Shown here one piece after another: positions 19,176-28,800 of a stretch of DNA of 52,639 nucleotides (its first letter is position 1; every line of letters starts with the position of its first letter). Source of the DNA: a virus; the IMG/VR virus record IMGVR_UViG_3300017740_000007, positions 1 to 52,639 of that record; one strand, written 5' to 3'. Both the position numbers and the translations under genes were made by a program. The notes beneath the pieces are model-generated. The model ran no database searches. It was not told the origin of the DNA and saw only the letters and a program-made list of their open reading frames with translations.

Positions 19176-20617
19176 CTGAAAGAGTTTCAGGTTATTCAGA
19201 TGAAATGATGTATCGTCAATGTAAATTGTTACACGATATTATTTTTAAAACCAAACTTGTAAAACAAGGAAGGGGTAAGAAAGCAGTGATGGTAGAAAGA
19301 AGGATGTATGAAATAGATGCTATCGTGGAGCACAAAGCAAAGGTTAGTCTTGAATATTATAAAAACAGAATGGCGATACCAAGTAAAATTAAATTTAGAG
19401 AATACCAAAAGAAAATTATTGTACAAGGAGCAGAACATCTAATTAAAAACGGATTTGTTTATTTAGCTATGGAAGTTAGAACGGGCAAGACCTTAACAAG
19501 TTTAGGAATGTGTCGTCTTTTAAAAGACACAAAGGTTTTGTTTGTTACAAAGAAGAAAGCTATTAGCAGCATAGAATCTGATTATGATTTATTAAATGCA
19601 GAGTTTAGTATAACAATAATAAATTATGAATCACTCCATAAAATAACAGACAGAGATTTTGATACCATTATATTAGATGAAGCACACAGTATGGGTGCCT
19701 TTCCTAAACCAAGCAAGAGAGCCAAGCAGGTAAAGGAAATGCTTGTAGCACATAATCCAAAAGTTATATTGCTATCAGGTACACCAACACCTGAATCATA
19801 TAGTCAGATGTTTCATCAGGTATATGGAATTAAGAATAATCCTTTTAGAGACTATGTAAACTTTTATAAATTTTCTAAACGATATGTAAACGTAAAGCAG
19901 AGAAAGATAAATGGTTTGTATATAAATGATTATCACGATGGACTACAATCTATACTTGATGAAATGAAACCACATACTATTGCTTACTCACAAAAGGAGG
20001 CAGGGTTTAAAGTAGACACAAGGGAGCACACACTAGAGGTGGAACTTGAACCAATAAGCTATAAGCTTACGGCTCAATTGAAAAAAACTTTAGTAGTAGA
20101 AGGAAAAGATGAAGTCATACTTGGTGATACACCGGTGAAATTAATGATGAAGCTGCATCAGTTATACTCCGGAACAATAAAGTTTGAATCAGGTAACTCA
20201 ACTGTATTGGATTATAGTAAAGCAAAATTTATTAAAGAAAAATTCAAGGGTAAGAAGATTGGAATCTTTTATAAATTCAAAGAAGAATTAAATGCTTTGA
20301 AAAAAATCTTTGGAGATAATTTAACAACAGAACTTAGTGTCTTTGAAGACACAAATAAATCTATAGCTTTACAAATTGTATCAGGTCGTGAGGGTATCTC
20401 CTTACGAAAAGCAGATGCTCTTGTATATTATAATATAGATTTTTCTGCTACATCATATTGGCAAAGCAGAGACAGAATGACAACTAAAGATAGACTAGAG
20501 TCAGACGTTTATTGGGTTTTCTCTAAAGGAGGAATTGAAAAAGATATTTACAAAGCAGTCTCCAAGAAGAAGGACTATACTGTGAATCATTTTAAAAAGG
20601 ATTTGTTATCTTTGTGA
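19130..20617 (+). CDS. SNF2/DEAH-type (SF2) helicase
   Basis: This 495-residue protein is an ATP-dependent DNA translocase. Motifs in order: FREYQ (about 85), Walker A as EVRTGKT (about 115-121), LFVTKKK, DEAH (about 184-187), LLSGTPTPES (motif III), VSGREGISLRKAD, and QSRDRM (about 445), where SNF2 proteins have QxxxRxxR. It probably serves replication restart, recombination or origin remodelling. The start is uncertain: ATG 19130 gives a 46-nt overlap with the preceding gene, while ATGs at 19205 and 19208 are in frame and lose no conserved motif. Palindrome copy 9 and a looser copy lie within the coding sequence. Confidence 0.88.
   Translation: MCIVTKIYEGRPEEVTERVSGYSDEMMYRQCKLLHDIIFKTKLVKQGRGKKAVMVERRMYEIDAIVEHKAKVSLEYYKNRMAIPSKIKFREYQKKIIVQGAEHLIKNGFVYLAMEVRTGKTLTSLGMCRLLKDTKVLFVTKKKAISSIESDYDLLNAEFSITIINYESLHKITDRDFDTIILDEAHSMGAFPKPSKRAKQVKEMLVAHNPKVILLSGTPTPESYSQMFHQVYGIKNNPFRDYVNFYKFSKRYVNVKQRKINGLYINDYHDGLQSILDEMKPHTIAYSQKEAGFKVDTREHTLEVELEPISYKLTAQLKKTLVVEGKDEVILGDTPVKLMMKLHQLYSGTIKFESGNSTVLDYSKAKFIKEKFKGKKIGIFYKFKEELNALKKIFGDNLTTELSVFEDTNKSIALQIVSGREGISLRKADALVYYNIDFSATSYWQSRDRMTTKDRLESDVYWVFSKGGIEKDIYKAVSKKKDYTVNHFKKDLLSL
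19515..19528 (+). repeat. Degenerate relative of the 16-bp palindrome
   Basis: GTCTTTTAAAAGAC is a 14-bp perfect palindrome followed by AC and preceded by GTGTC, like the family but with two extra central bases. It lies in the SF2 helicase gene and may be a decayed copy or chance. Confidence 0.4.
20337..20352 (+). repeat. 16-bp palindrome family, copy 9
   Basis: GTGTCTTTGAAGACAC, the complement of the C-form, inside the SF2 helicase gene and read in a different frame (SVFEDT) from copies 4 and 7. Confidence 0.95.
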
Positions 20618-20618
20618 T

Positions 20619-20825
20619 ATGAGGTTTGTAAGGTTCACACTAATATGGATTAGTCAAAACCTAGCTATACCTTTTTGGGTGGTTGGTCATATTCACTTGT
20701 CGGTTCATACCTTTCACGACTTGACAGAAATCATATCATCAGTGGGTATGAATGTGATAGTGGCTATAGGATTTTATTTAGATTATAAACGTGACCGAAC
20801 AACAGATACAAGCGAAAAGAATTAA
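20619..20825 (+). CDS. Small membrane protein with two transmembrane segments
   Basis: This 68-residue protein has hydrophobic segments at about 5-27 (FTLIWISQNLAIPFWVVGHI) and 38-56 (IISSVGMNVIVAIGFYLDY) and a charged tail. It starts 1 nt after the helicase stop and overlaps the nuclease gene by 35 nt. Two-span topology would allow a holin-like or superinfection-blocking role, but it lies among replication genes and nothing decides between these. Confidence 0.65.
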   Translation: MRFVRFTLIWISQNLAIPFWVVGHIHLSVHTFHDLTEIISSVGMNVIVAIGFYLDYKRDRTTDTSEKN

Positions 20826-21030
20826 GCAGTTAGAAGCTGAGGGTTATTATGTTTTAAAATTAGTTAAGACTAATAAGAATGGAATCCCTGACATCCTAGC
20901 AATACCTCCTGATAGTAAGGTTTTGTTTAGTGAAGTTAAAACACCAAAAGGAAAAGTATCTAAACTACAAGAATATAGATTAAAAGAACTAGAAGGATAT
21001 GGTTTTAGCACTGAAGTATACCGAGGATAA
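20791..21030 (+). CDS. VRR-NUC domain nuclease
   Basis: This 79-residue protein consists almost only of a minimal VRR-NUC fold, a PD-(D/E)XK branch found in structure-specific nucleases such as FAN1 and in stand-alone phage enzymes. Catalytic residues read as Asp34 in NGIPDILAI and Glu48-Val-Lys50 in FSEVKTPKGKVSKLQ, with Gln60. It likely cuts branched DNA (flaps or four-way junctions) formed during replication and recombination, before packaging. The start is GTG 20791, overlapping the membrane-protein gene by 35 nt; no better ATG keeps the N-terminal helix. Confidence 0.85.
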   Translation: MTEQQIQAKRIKQLEAEGYYVLKLVKTNKNGIPDILAIPPDSKVLFSEVKTPKGKVSKLQEYRLKELEGYGFSTEVYRG

Positions 21031-21406
21031 GTTACCTTACGAAATAGATGATTGGTTCTTCCAACAACTAAGTGACTATTCTTTATCAGATGCATCCTTA
21101 ATAGTAGCACAGGCTCTTGCGGTATTAAAAGAACTCCCTACAAAAAATGGATGGAGTCAAGAAGTAGCAGGTGTTATTACTGACAAAGGAACAGAGCCTA
21201 TATTTTTTGTGATAGAATATTTGAAACAAGAAGATGACAGACCAATACTAATAGATATAAATGAAATTGAAGTAGATGAATACTTAGACTTTATAATAGA
21301 AAACAAATCAATCAAATCATACATAGATGAATCAAGAGTTAGAGACCTTATACTTAAAGGTGGAACAGTTCAGCCACTTAAAAGAAATAATAAAAACAAT
21401 TCTTAA
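20999..21406 (+). CDS. Hypothetical acidic protein, 135 residues
   Basis: This soluble protein is acidic (LKQEDDRPILIDINEIEVDE) with a helical N-terminal part (EIDDWFFQQLSDYSLSDASL). It overlaps the nuclease gene by 32 nt and the next gene by 80 nt. The middle segment KNGWSQEVAGVITDKGTEPI may be a short beta sheet. No family is recognised. Confidence 0.65.
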   Translation: MVLALKYTEDKLPYEIDDWFFQQLSDYSLSDASLIVAQALAVLKELPTKNGWSQEVAGVITDKGTEPIFFVIEYLKQEDDRPILIDINEIEVDEYLDFIIENKSIKSYIDESRVRDLILKGGTVQPLKRNNKNNS

Positions 21407-21878
21407 CGTAGACGTTAAGAAAGATAGGAATAGAATGCAGCATACAGTCAATTGTAAAATGATATATGCTAATGTACTTAGAGAATGTGGTTATGGGTGC
21501 AGTGTTATTTCTAAATCAATCTTAATGAACCACGCAACTATCCTCCATTACTTTAAAACATTTCCTTTCTACATAAAAACAGATGTAGTTCTTCGTAATA
21601 ATTATGAAAGAATTAAATCAGAGTTTAATAAAGAGTATGACCCTGTTTATTATTTGTCAGAAAATGAACTAAAAAACGAAGTTTTTTCTTTGAAAATTAA
21701 AAATAAAGATTTATCTTCGGATTTGGAGACGTGCCAATCTAGACTCACCGAACTGATAAACAAAGAGGGTAGGCTTGAAGACATCTTTAAGATGATAGAT
21801 GAGAGGACAAGACCCGGTACAGAGGACCACGTTCTAAAAAAATTAAATCACTTTTTCAATGGTGTATACACAAAATGA
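21327..21878 (+). CDS. Second DnaA domain IV-like protein with coiled-coil tail
   Basis: Residues about 18-85 of this 183-residue protein resemble the DnaA DNA-binding domain: IIKTILNVDVKKDRNRM, then CKMIYANVLRECGYGCSVIS and KSILMNHATILHYFK, the last standing where cellular DnaA has DHSTVLHA. The rest is a coiled coil (about 105-150, ENELKNEVFSLKIKNKDLSS) and a helical end. It has no ATPase domain. The start overlaps the preceding gene by 80 nt; no later ATG keeps the first helix. With the protein at 13847, the phage has two such proteins, one of them able to oligomerise through the coiled coil. Confidence 0.7.
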   Translation: MNQELETLYLKVEQFSHLKEIIKTILNVDVKKDRNRMQHTVNCKMIYANVLRECGYGCSVISKSILMNHATILHYFKTFPFYIKTDVVLRNNYERIKSEFNKEYDPVYYLSENELKNEVFSLKIKNKDLSSDLETCQSRLTELINKEGRLEDIFKMIDERTRPGTEDHVLKKLNHFFNGVYTK

Positions 21879-22113
21879 AATAGACAAAATACTAGCCTAT
21901 AAAACTTGGTCAGATAAAAAAAAGCAAGACCAACTTTTAAGAATGGATTGTTCTATGTATTGTCATCTTGGAATAGATTCCAATAAAAAGGAAAGAGAAG
22001 AGGTAACGAAAGTTTCTCGTAAAATTTATACTGCAATTAAATCTATTAATCATAATATGGGAACATTGTTTTTACAAACAATGGATAAGAATGTAACCAA
22101 AGAACCTTTATAG
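21859..22113 (+). CDS. Hypothetical protein, 84 residues
   Basis: A basic, helical protein (MVYTQNEIDKILAYKTWSDK, then DQLLRMDCSMYCHLGIDSNK) overlapping the preceding gene by 20 nt. Short proteins beginning with the plan Y-x-EIDKILx-K-WSxKKKxDxLLxMD recur in Bacteroidota phages, with unknown function. Confidence 0.68.
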   Translation: MVYTQNEIDKILAYKTWSDKKKQDQLLRMDCSMYCHLGIDSNKKEREEVTKVSRKIYTAIKSINHNMGTLFLQTMDKNVTKEPL

Positions 22114-22116
22114 GAA

Positions 22117-22308
22117 ATGCAAGAGCCGTCAGCGTATGACAAAGAACGTATAACACACATCAATCATTTGATGGAAGCAATACACGGCTCTACTAATGAG
22201 ATTTATGAAGCACTAATTGACAGAGACTTTGTTATCTTAAAGAAGGAAATAAAAGAACTTCAAGACATCCTTAAGGACATATCTATTTCTATAGAGGATG
22301 ACATATGA
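22117..22308 (+). CDS. Small helical protein, 63 residues
   Basis: An acidic helical protein (THINHLMEAIHGSTNEIYEA, then REFVILKKEIKELQDILKDI in form). It starts 3 nt after the preceding stop and overlaps the next start by 11 nt. It probably forms a helical hairpin. No family is recognised. Confidence 0.65.
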   Translation: MQEPSAYDKERITHINHLMEAIHGSTNEIYEALIDRDFVILKKEIKELQDILKDISISIEDDI

Positions 22309-22735
22309 TTACAAGCAGTTTGCTAATGAGCAGCAGTTATTTGATTTTATAAAAGACAATTTTATAAACGACCTGAACCCTAGTGAATATTCCACATCAA
22401 GATATGATTGTTTTTCTGAGCGATATCAAATGGATATTGAACTTAAGTGTAGAAGAAAACATTATGAAGGTTTAATTATAGAGAAAGGAAAGTATGATGC
22501 TCTGATGCATCGTTGTAAAACATACGGGACAATACCGGTATATATTAACTCCACACCTGAAGGTGTTTGGGGATTTTATTTGCAACAGTTTGATTTAGTA
22601 TGGGAACACAGAGACTTACCTAAACAAACAGATTTTTCTAGACGAGAAAAAATATCTAAAGAAATAAGTTATCTACCTGTATTAGAAGGAATAGATTTAC
22701 TTTCTCTTCTTGACAAGCCTTCTCCTAGCCTTTAA
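22298..22735 (+). CDS. Putative PD-(D/E)XK-type nuclease
   Basis: This 145-residue protein shows a plausible PD-(D/E)XK core: RYDCFSERYQMDIELKCRRK, where Asp-Ile-Glu-Leu-Lys gives the D/ExK site, followed by YEGLIIEKGKYDALM, an order seen in small phage and restriction nucleases (ELKxR, then Y...lIe..Ky..l). A Trp-rich strand region (GVWGFYLQQFDLVWEHRDLP) follows. It is the last gene of the rightward block and its end overlaps the first opposing gene by 39 nt, so the two transcripts converge here. Substrate is unknown. Confidence 0.65.
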   Translation: MTYDYKQFANEQQLFDFIKDNFINDLNPSEYSTSRYDCFSERYQMDIELKCRRKHYEGLIIEKGKYDALMHRCKTYGTIPVYINSTPEGVWGFYLQQFDLVWEHRDLPKQTDFSRREKISKEISYLPVLEGIDLLSLLDKPSPSL

Positions 22736-22849
22736 AGGTTTTACTCTTTCAGGTAAGTACTTACTCTTACCATAAGAATCCCACTCTTTAGCCATATCAG
22801 GATTGTTTGCATACATCCATCTTCTTTGTGCTTTACTTTTAAACGGCAT
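22697..22849 (-). CDS. Small basic protein at the end of the late block
   Basis: ATG 22849-22847 to TAA 22699-22697, 50 residues, beginning MPFKSKAQRRWMYANNPDMA and ending in a Lys/Arg tail. The MPFKSKAQRRWMYA start is a familiar signature of small phage proteins of unknown role. It lies 9 nt after the stop of the giant virion protein and overlaps the opposing gene at 22298 tail to tail. It may ride with DNA or the ejection proteins, but that is only a guess. Confidence 0.75.
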   Translation of the reverse strand: MPFKSKAQRRWMYANNPDMAKEWDSYGKSKYLPERVKPLKARRRLVKKRK

Positions 22850-22858
22850 ATATTTTAT

Positions 22859-25800
22859 TTAGTTTCCAAATTTTTGACTACCAAAGGTATCCTTACCTTT
22901 CTTCTTTCTTTTCTTTTTACCAAAGCCATCACCACTACCAAAGCTTCCTGAACCAAATGAAGAGCCTGATGTGTAATTCATTTCTTTATCTTTCAGTAAT
23001 CTATTTAATTCAGCTTCTCTTCTTTTCTGTTCTTTCTTTTGTTGTTCAGATTCATAGTCAGGAGAGTTAGGACCAAAGGTGTCATACCATAATCTATAGT
23101 TATATCTTTTCATTTCGCTTCTTGAACTATAGTTGCCAAGCTTTTCTTTTTCTATAGCAGCAGCCTTTCTTTCCTGTGCTTGTTTCTTATTCATCTCACC
23201 ATATAAACTTCTCAACACCAAACGTCTTACATCTTTATACATTGGTATGAATCCTGAGTTACCTAATAATTCAAGAGGTAGTCTATACATTAACTCATCT
23301 TCTTGTCTTTCCTGTGCTTCAACAGTTTTCTTTGGAGCAGACGTAGCTTTCTTAACAATAAAGTCTGCGGTCTTAACTGCAGGTCCTAAAGAAGCTGCCA
23401 TATTAGTTAGTATATCTCCAAGAGATGAACCTCTTCCATCTTTATTTTTAGGTACAACTTGATAAGATAAACCATCTTTATACACATCGTATTCTCCGTC
23501 TCTTAAGAAGTCTAAGAATTCTTTATTGAACTCTTCAATACCCATATTGAGTATGGCTTTAGTTGCATTACCAAAGTCTCTACCTACAATTAACCCTAAC
23601 ATTGATGAAGCAACTGCTTGTCCAAGTTTCTTCTCTAAATCTTTTGGCTCTTCTTCTTCTCCTGCAATACTTGCAAGTGCCTCACCTAATACTTGTGCCA
23701 TCATAGTATACATAATCATACGAGTAGTTGAACCTGCAAGTAGTGCGGCTCCTTTACGTTTACTTAAATGACCTCGACCAATTGCATTAACAATACCTGT
23801 TCTTGCAGTTACAAATTCATATATTAAGAATGTAGTCATAAAGGTATTGAATGCATTGAATGCAGTTTTGAAACCACTATCCCCCGGCTTTCTCGTTCCT
23901 TTTAATATTCCTAAAAATGGATTAGCAGTAGAACCTGTCATTACAGAAGTTTCGTCAGCAACCTCTGTTGCTTTAGCTAAAGCTTCTGCATTGTCTGCCA
24001 TATACTTAGAATCATTTGCTGCAATCTTATCCATATCAGGTTCTATACCTGTTATCTTTTTAAACTCACTTGCAAAAGAACCAAACCACATAGGTCTCAT
24101 TACAATCTTATCAGGTGTTGATATTAATCCATCGGCTAATGTAGCCACACCACTCTGATATTTTTTACCTGACCTATTCCAAATTTGTACAAGTTTATTT
24201 TTAAATCTACCCATTGCTCTACCGCCCTTGATACCTTCTGACTCCTTCATTATATTGGTATCAATCATTCTACCTGACATATCTTCATTAGGATATATAC
24301 GGTTAGTCTGTTTACTTTTAAGATTCTCCATAGCTTTTGGAGCGGCATCACTATTTAAAAACTTAACACCAAACTTAGAGCCTTTAACAAAAGCAACAGG
24401 ATTAGTTATCATTGCAAAAGCTGCGTTAGAAGTAAGTTCCGCAATCCACCTAGTACTACTTGCAAGTATAGCACGATACCCGTTTTTCTTTAACCAATTC
24501 ATTGCTTCTTCTGCAATAGTGGTTTGTTGGTATGCAGTGGTTAGCATATTTTCTACAACCTCTTCATAAGCATCTCTAATAGCATTGAACTTTTCTCTAT
24601 CTTTAGAATCCATTCTAGCCTTATCACCTTTCAATCTTTGTTCCGCTACATTTAAAGTTCTTCTTGCGGTTCTAATTGGTTCAGTCATATGGAAATCTAA
24701 CAACACTCCTTTTGCTCCTCTAGTAGCTGATGCATACACATCAAAGTTTAAAGCCGACACAACACCTTCTCTCTTGATTAAAGACTTTGCTTTAGTAGAA
24801 CCTCTCAAACCATTCATATATTGTTGTATAAATGATTCATTACTGTTAGGGTCTAGACCTCTATCTGTTACAACATTTAAGTGTACATAATTATTTCTTG
24901 GTTTAATTCCTGTACCTCTAATAATAGATGCAGTCTGAACTGCCATTGGACCTAGTTCTGAATTTACTTCTTGTATAACCTTAATAGAATTTTTCTCTGC
25001 TTCATTAAAACTATTATAAAGTTTCTCTAGATTTATTTCTCCCGTTTCTTTATCAGTAAACTTTTCTAAAATCTCTGCTAACATTTCAGAGTCTTGTTGA
25101 CTGAAGGTGGTTTTATCTGTATCAATAGCTTCAATAGTCTTTTTAATATATGCTGCAGCTTGATGTCTTGTCTCAGGGTTACCCAAGTTAGAATCGTGCT
25201 CAAGTTGAATCATATAAACCATCTGCTTAAACTTAGACATCAAAGTCTTGTTTGGATTTTGTTTAAATGATTTAGCAACCGCAGCCTCGGCAGCATCTAT
25301 CTTACCTCTAAGTCTTTTAAACTGTGACGTAAATAATTCTTTTGCTTTTGCTGATGGATTAAATAAAGTATTAAATATAGGTTTTGATTTAAAGTTACCG
25401 AACACTTGGTCAACATAGAACAATGGGTTTCTTCTAATGGCTTCTAGAACAGAACCTTTTCTAGTGAATATACTTTTAAACTTAGCATACATTTTAGTTA
25501 CAGGAAGTAGCTTAGAACCGCTTATTCCACCGGCAAGTTCTTTACCCTTTAACTGTGCATCCATCTTCTCATTCATTACCTGAACAAGATGTGGTGTGTA
25601 GCCATTGTTTATATTATTGTATAGTTTATCTATTTGTTTTAAATCCTCAAGTGAAAGATTCTCTATAGCTTCAATGTTATTGATTAAACTTTCAAACATC
25701 GCAGCAACCTTTCTTTCAAACTTACTAGGAAGTTCAGAGATTTTTAAAGCAGGTAGTTTCTTTATGTTAGCTATAACCTCTTGTCTTTCAGCTTCTATTT

Positions 25801-28800
25801 CTGCTTCTGTCTTTTCAACCTTTTGTTTCTTAGGAAGTATTTCATTCTTATACTTTTGCATTACCTCTAAGTCTATCTCATCAATGATACCATCATTAAG
25901 CATAGCCTTAATTGTTTTAGCGTAATCAACCTTACCGTCTTTATCAACAACTTTATTTTCAAATGCAGAATATTTTTCCTGTAGTTCAGGAACTTTAGAG
26001 TACTCTACATCAACCGCTTCTAATATTCTTTCTGTAATTTTTTCAACCTCAGCTACTGCAGATGGATTTAGAATTGCTTTCCTTTCTCCAAACTCTGTAA
26101 CTAAATCTATATACTCTTGGAATACAGACTCAGGAATCAATGAAGCTTTCATAGAAAAGATTCTATTTAACTGTGTATTAATAGCATCAGCAATACCTAT
26201 TTTAGTTCTTACGTTTTTTAATGCTTGTTTACGTTGCTTGTTTGCTACTGCAACTTCTTGTGCGTAATTAGCATTCTTAAATACTCTACGCATATATTCA
26301 ACAAAACTGTCAATAGATGCCTCACTTAACATATTAACCTTAGTAAACCTTTTTATAATAGCCGATGCTTGTTTAGAAGTTATCTTGCCCTGTTGAGCCA
26401 TCTCTCCTATTTGTTGTGCTAGTTGTCTACTCGCTTCAACAAATGCTTGTATAGCATTTTTTGCTCCACGATTTAAAGATTTAATCTGTTCTGCTAAAGC
26501 TTGTTTCTCTGTAAGAGTAATTGTTTTAGGATTTATTTTACCAAACAATAATCGTTTTGCAGACGGAGCCTTCTTTTCTTTTTGCCCAAATCTTTTTCTT
26601 AACTCACGAATCATCTTCTCTCTTTGAACGTCAGTTGAGTCTTTATAAAGTCTTGTACCTTTTAAATATTCTAAAGCTGCATTAAATATTTTAGTTGGAC
26701 TTGTACTTTCTTTTGTATTTCTAGCCTTAACCTTTTCTACAATACCATCTATTTCTCCCATCACCCTATCAAAACCTTTAGCAAACTTCTCGCTTACTTT
26801 TGATTTTTGATTTGCTTTAGGTCCTGCTTTTTCAAAAGCTACTACTATATCTTCTTGTGCTACACCTCTTCTATTAAGAACAGTTCTAATTGCAACCTCT
26901 GATATTCCTTGTCCTCTTGCATCTTTTATAAATGCAGCAACATCATCACCCAAAGAAAATCTCGGCATCATACCTTGAGATTCTTTAGCTGCATCAAACT
27001 TTATTTTTGATTTTGCATCAACTGCTTTACCTGCAAATAAATCAGCAAGACCTGTATTAATAAAGTCTTCTAAAGACATTGACTCTATTTCTTTTGTCTT
27101 AAGACCTTCAAGCGTAGTAAATTTTTCTTTAATATATTTAAAGGTGGCATTCATCCACTCTTTAAACCTAGACTTCTTTGCAGCATTAACAATAGTCTCT
27201 CCTTTATTAGCCATCATTTCTACCAATGCTTCTTCTCTAGCTAATTTGTTGTCGCCATATTTTTCTATAGCTGCTTTTAATTCAGGAGTTCCCTCAATTA
27301 ATTTTAATCCTCTTTCTAAAAGTTTAGTCCCCTTTCTTCCACTAGCCTTTGACCTTAAGAAGTCAATCCATATATGTCCGAACTCGTGAATAGGTGTACC
27401 TAAAGAAGCTTGGTCAGGATTTATAAATACTTTACCATCCTTAGTCATACCAAGAATAGTCTTTCCTTTTGAAACCTTGGTTCTAACACCCGGTTCTTTT
27501 AGCATAGCATCAAACTCCTGTTGTGTAGCCACTACTGTAACACCCGGAAATGCAAATCTAAACTTAGCAGCCAACTGTTGCATATCAGTTATACCTTCAG
27601 TTTGAACTGATGCACCCTGAAAAGCATTGTCACTAGGAGCGGTTCCCATAGTTTGAGAAGCAACATTTCTTTGTGAAGGTAATCTCCCTTTCTTATCTTT
27701 TTTAAATACTCTATTTGATTTTACTTTCCACTCAGGGAATACATCCATTCCACTTGTTGGATTTTTAATAAGCTTAATCAATCTTCCTTTAGGACCTGAA
27801 CCGTAGTTAGGATGGTCTATATCTATAACACCACCATCTAATACATCAATACCAACAATTGAAACCACGTCTCCTTTATTGGTTTTCATCATAGAGGGTT
27901 CGCCTATTGCTTGGTAAATATTTTTAGCTAAAAAGTTTTCTGCTCCCTTACCATCTGTACCGTTATACAATGCGTTTAACATTCGGTTTGATATACTACC
28001 ATCTTTACTTTTTTGTACAGACTTAGTTGTCTCAGGAGAAGTAATAAAGCCAAACAATTCTGCTCTCTCATCAAGAGTTAATGTGTTCTTGACATCTCCT
28101 TTTGCTCTAGCATTTGCATCTGCTACAACCTCATCCATCAACTGACCTAGTGTGTTAATGTTTTTATCTTCAATAAACTGTATTAGCTTAGAGGTTTTAC
28201 CAAACTTACCTGCCTTATTATTTAAATCTGAAACAAGTTCTAGTAAAGCTGCTCTTTGATTTTCTTGAGATTGAGCATTAATTTCAGGTGATAGGTATCT
28301 GTAAACAAGTTCGTTTGAATTTACTGCATCATTACCCATACGAACAATAGCCATTGGTATATGTCCTTTAGGTAATCTTCCTTCATCCCACAACCTATCA
28401 AATAAATCTTTATTCTTTTGATATAATTTTACTGCATTATCATACTGACCTTGTGATTTATCTTTAGCAACACCTGCCCAAGCCGCTTTAACTTTAGCTA
28501 ACGCATTAAACATTAGACCACCTTTAGCATTCATATCGTTGCCTCTTGAGTCTTTTATAGTTCCACCTGCAGCTATATCTGATACACCTGTAATCATAGG
28601 TATACCATTAAACTCTTCGATAGTTCCAACCATATCATCTTGGCTTTCAAAACCAAGGTCATTTATTTCGTCTTCGTTTAGATTAGTAGAAGAATTACTA
28701 TCCTCAAAAGGATTAACTGTTGTTGTAGTTTCACCTGTAGGATTTGTGAAGTTTACTTCAGCTTCATCCATTTGATTCATTTCTTCTGTGATTGCTTCTG

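Noticed and set aside
22728-22740. CCTTTAAAGG palindrome at the convergent point as a two-way terminator
   Set aside because: The stem cannot form a loop of workable size and the T-run after it is short.
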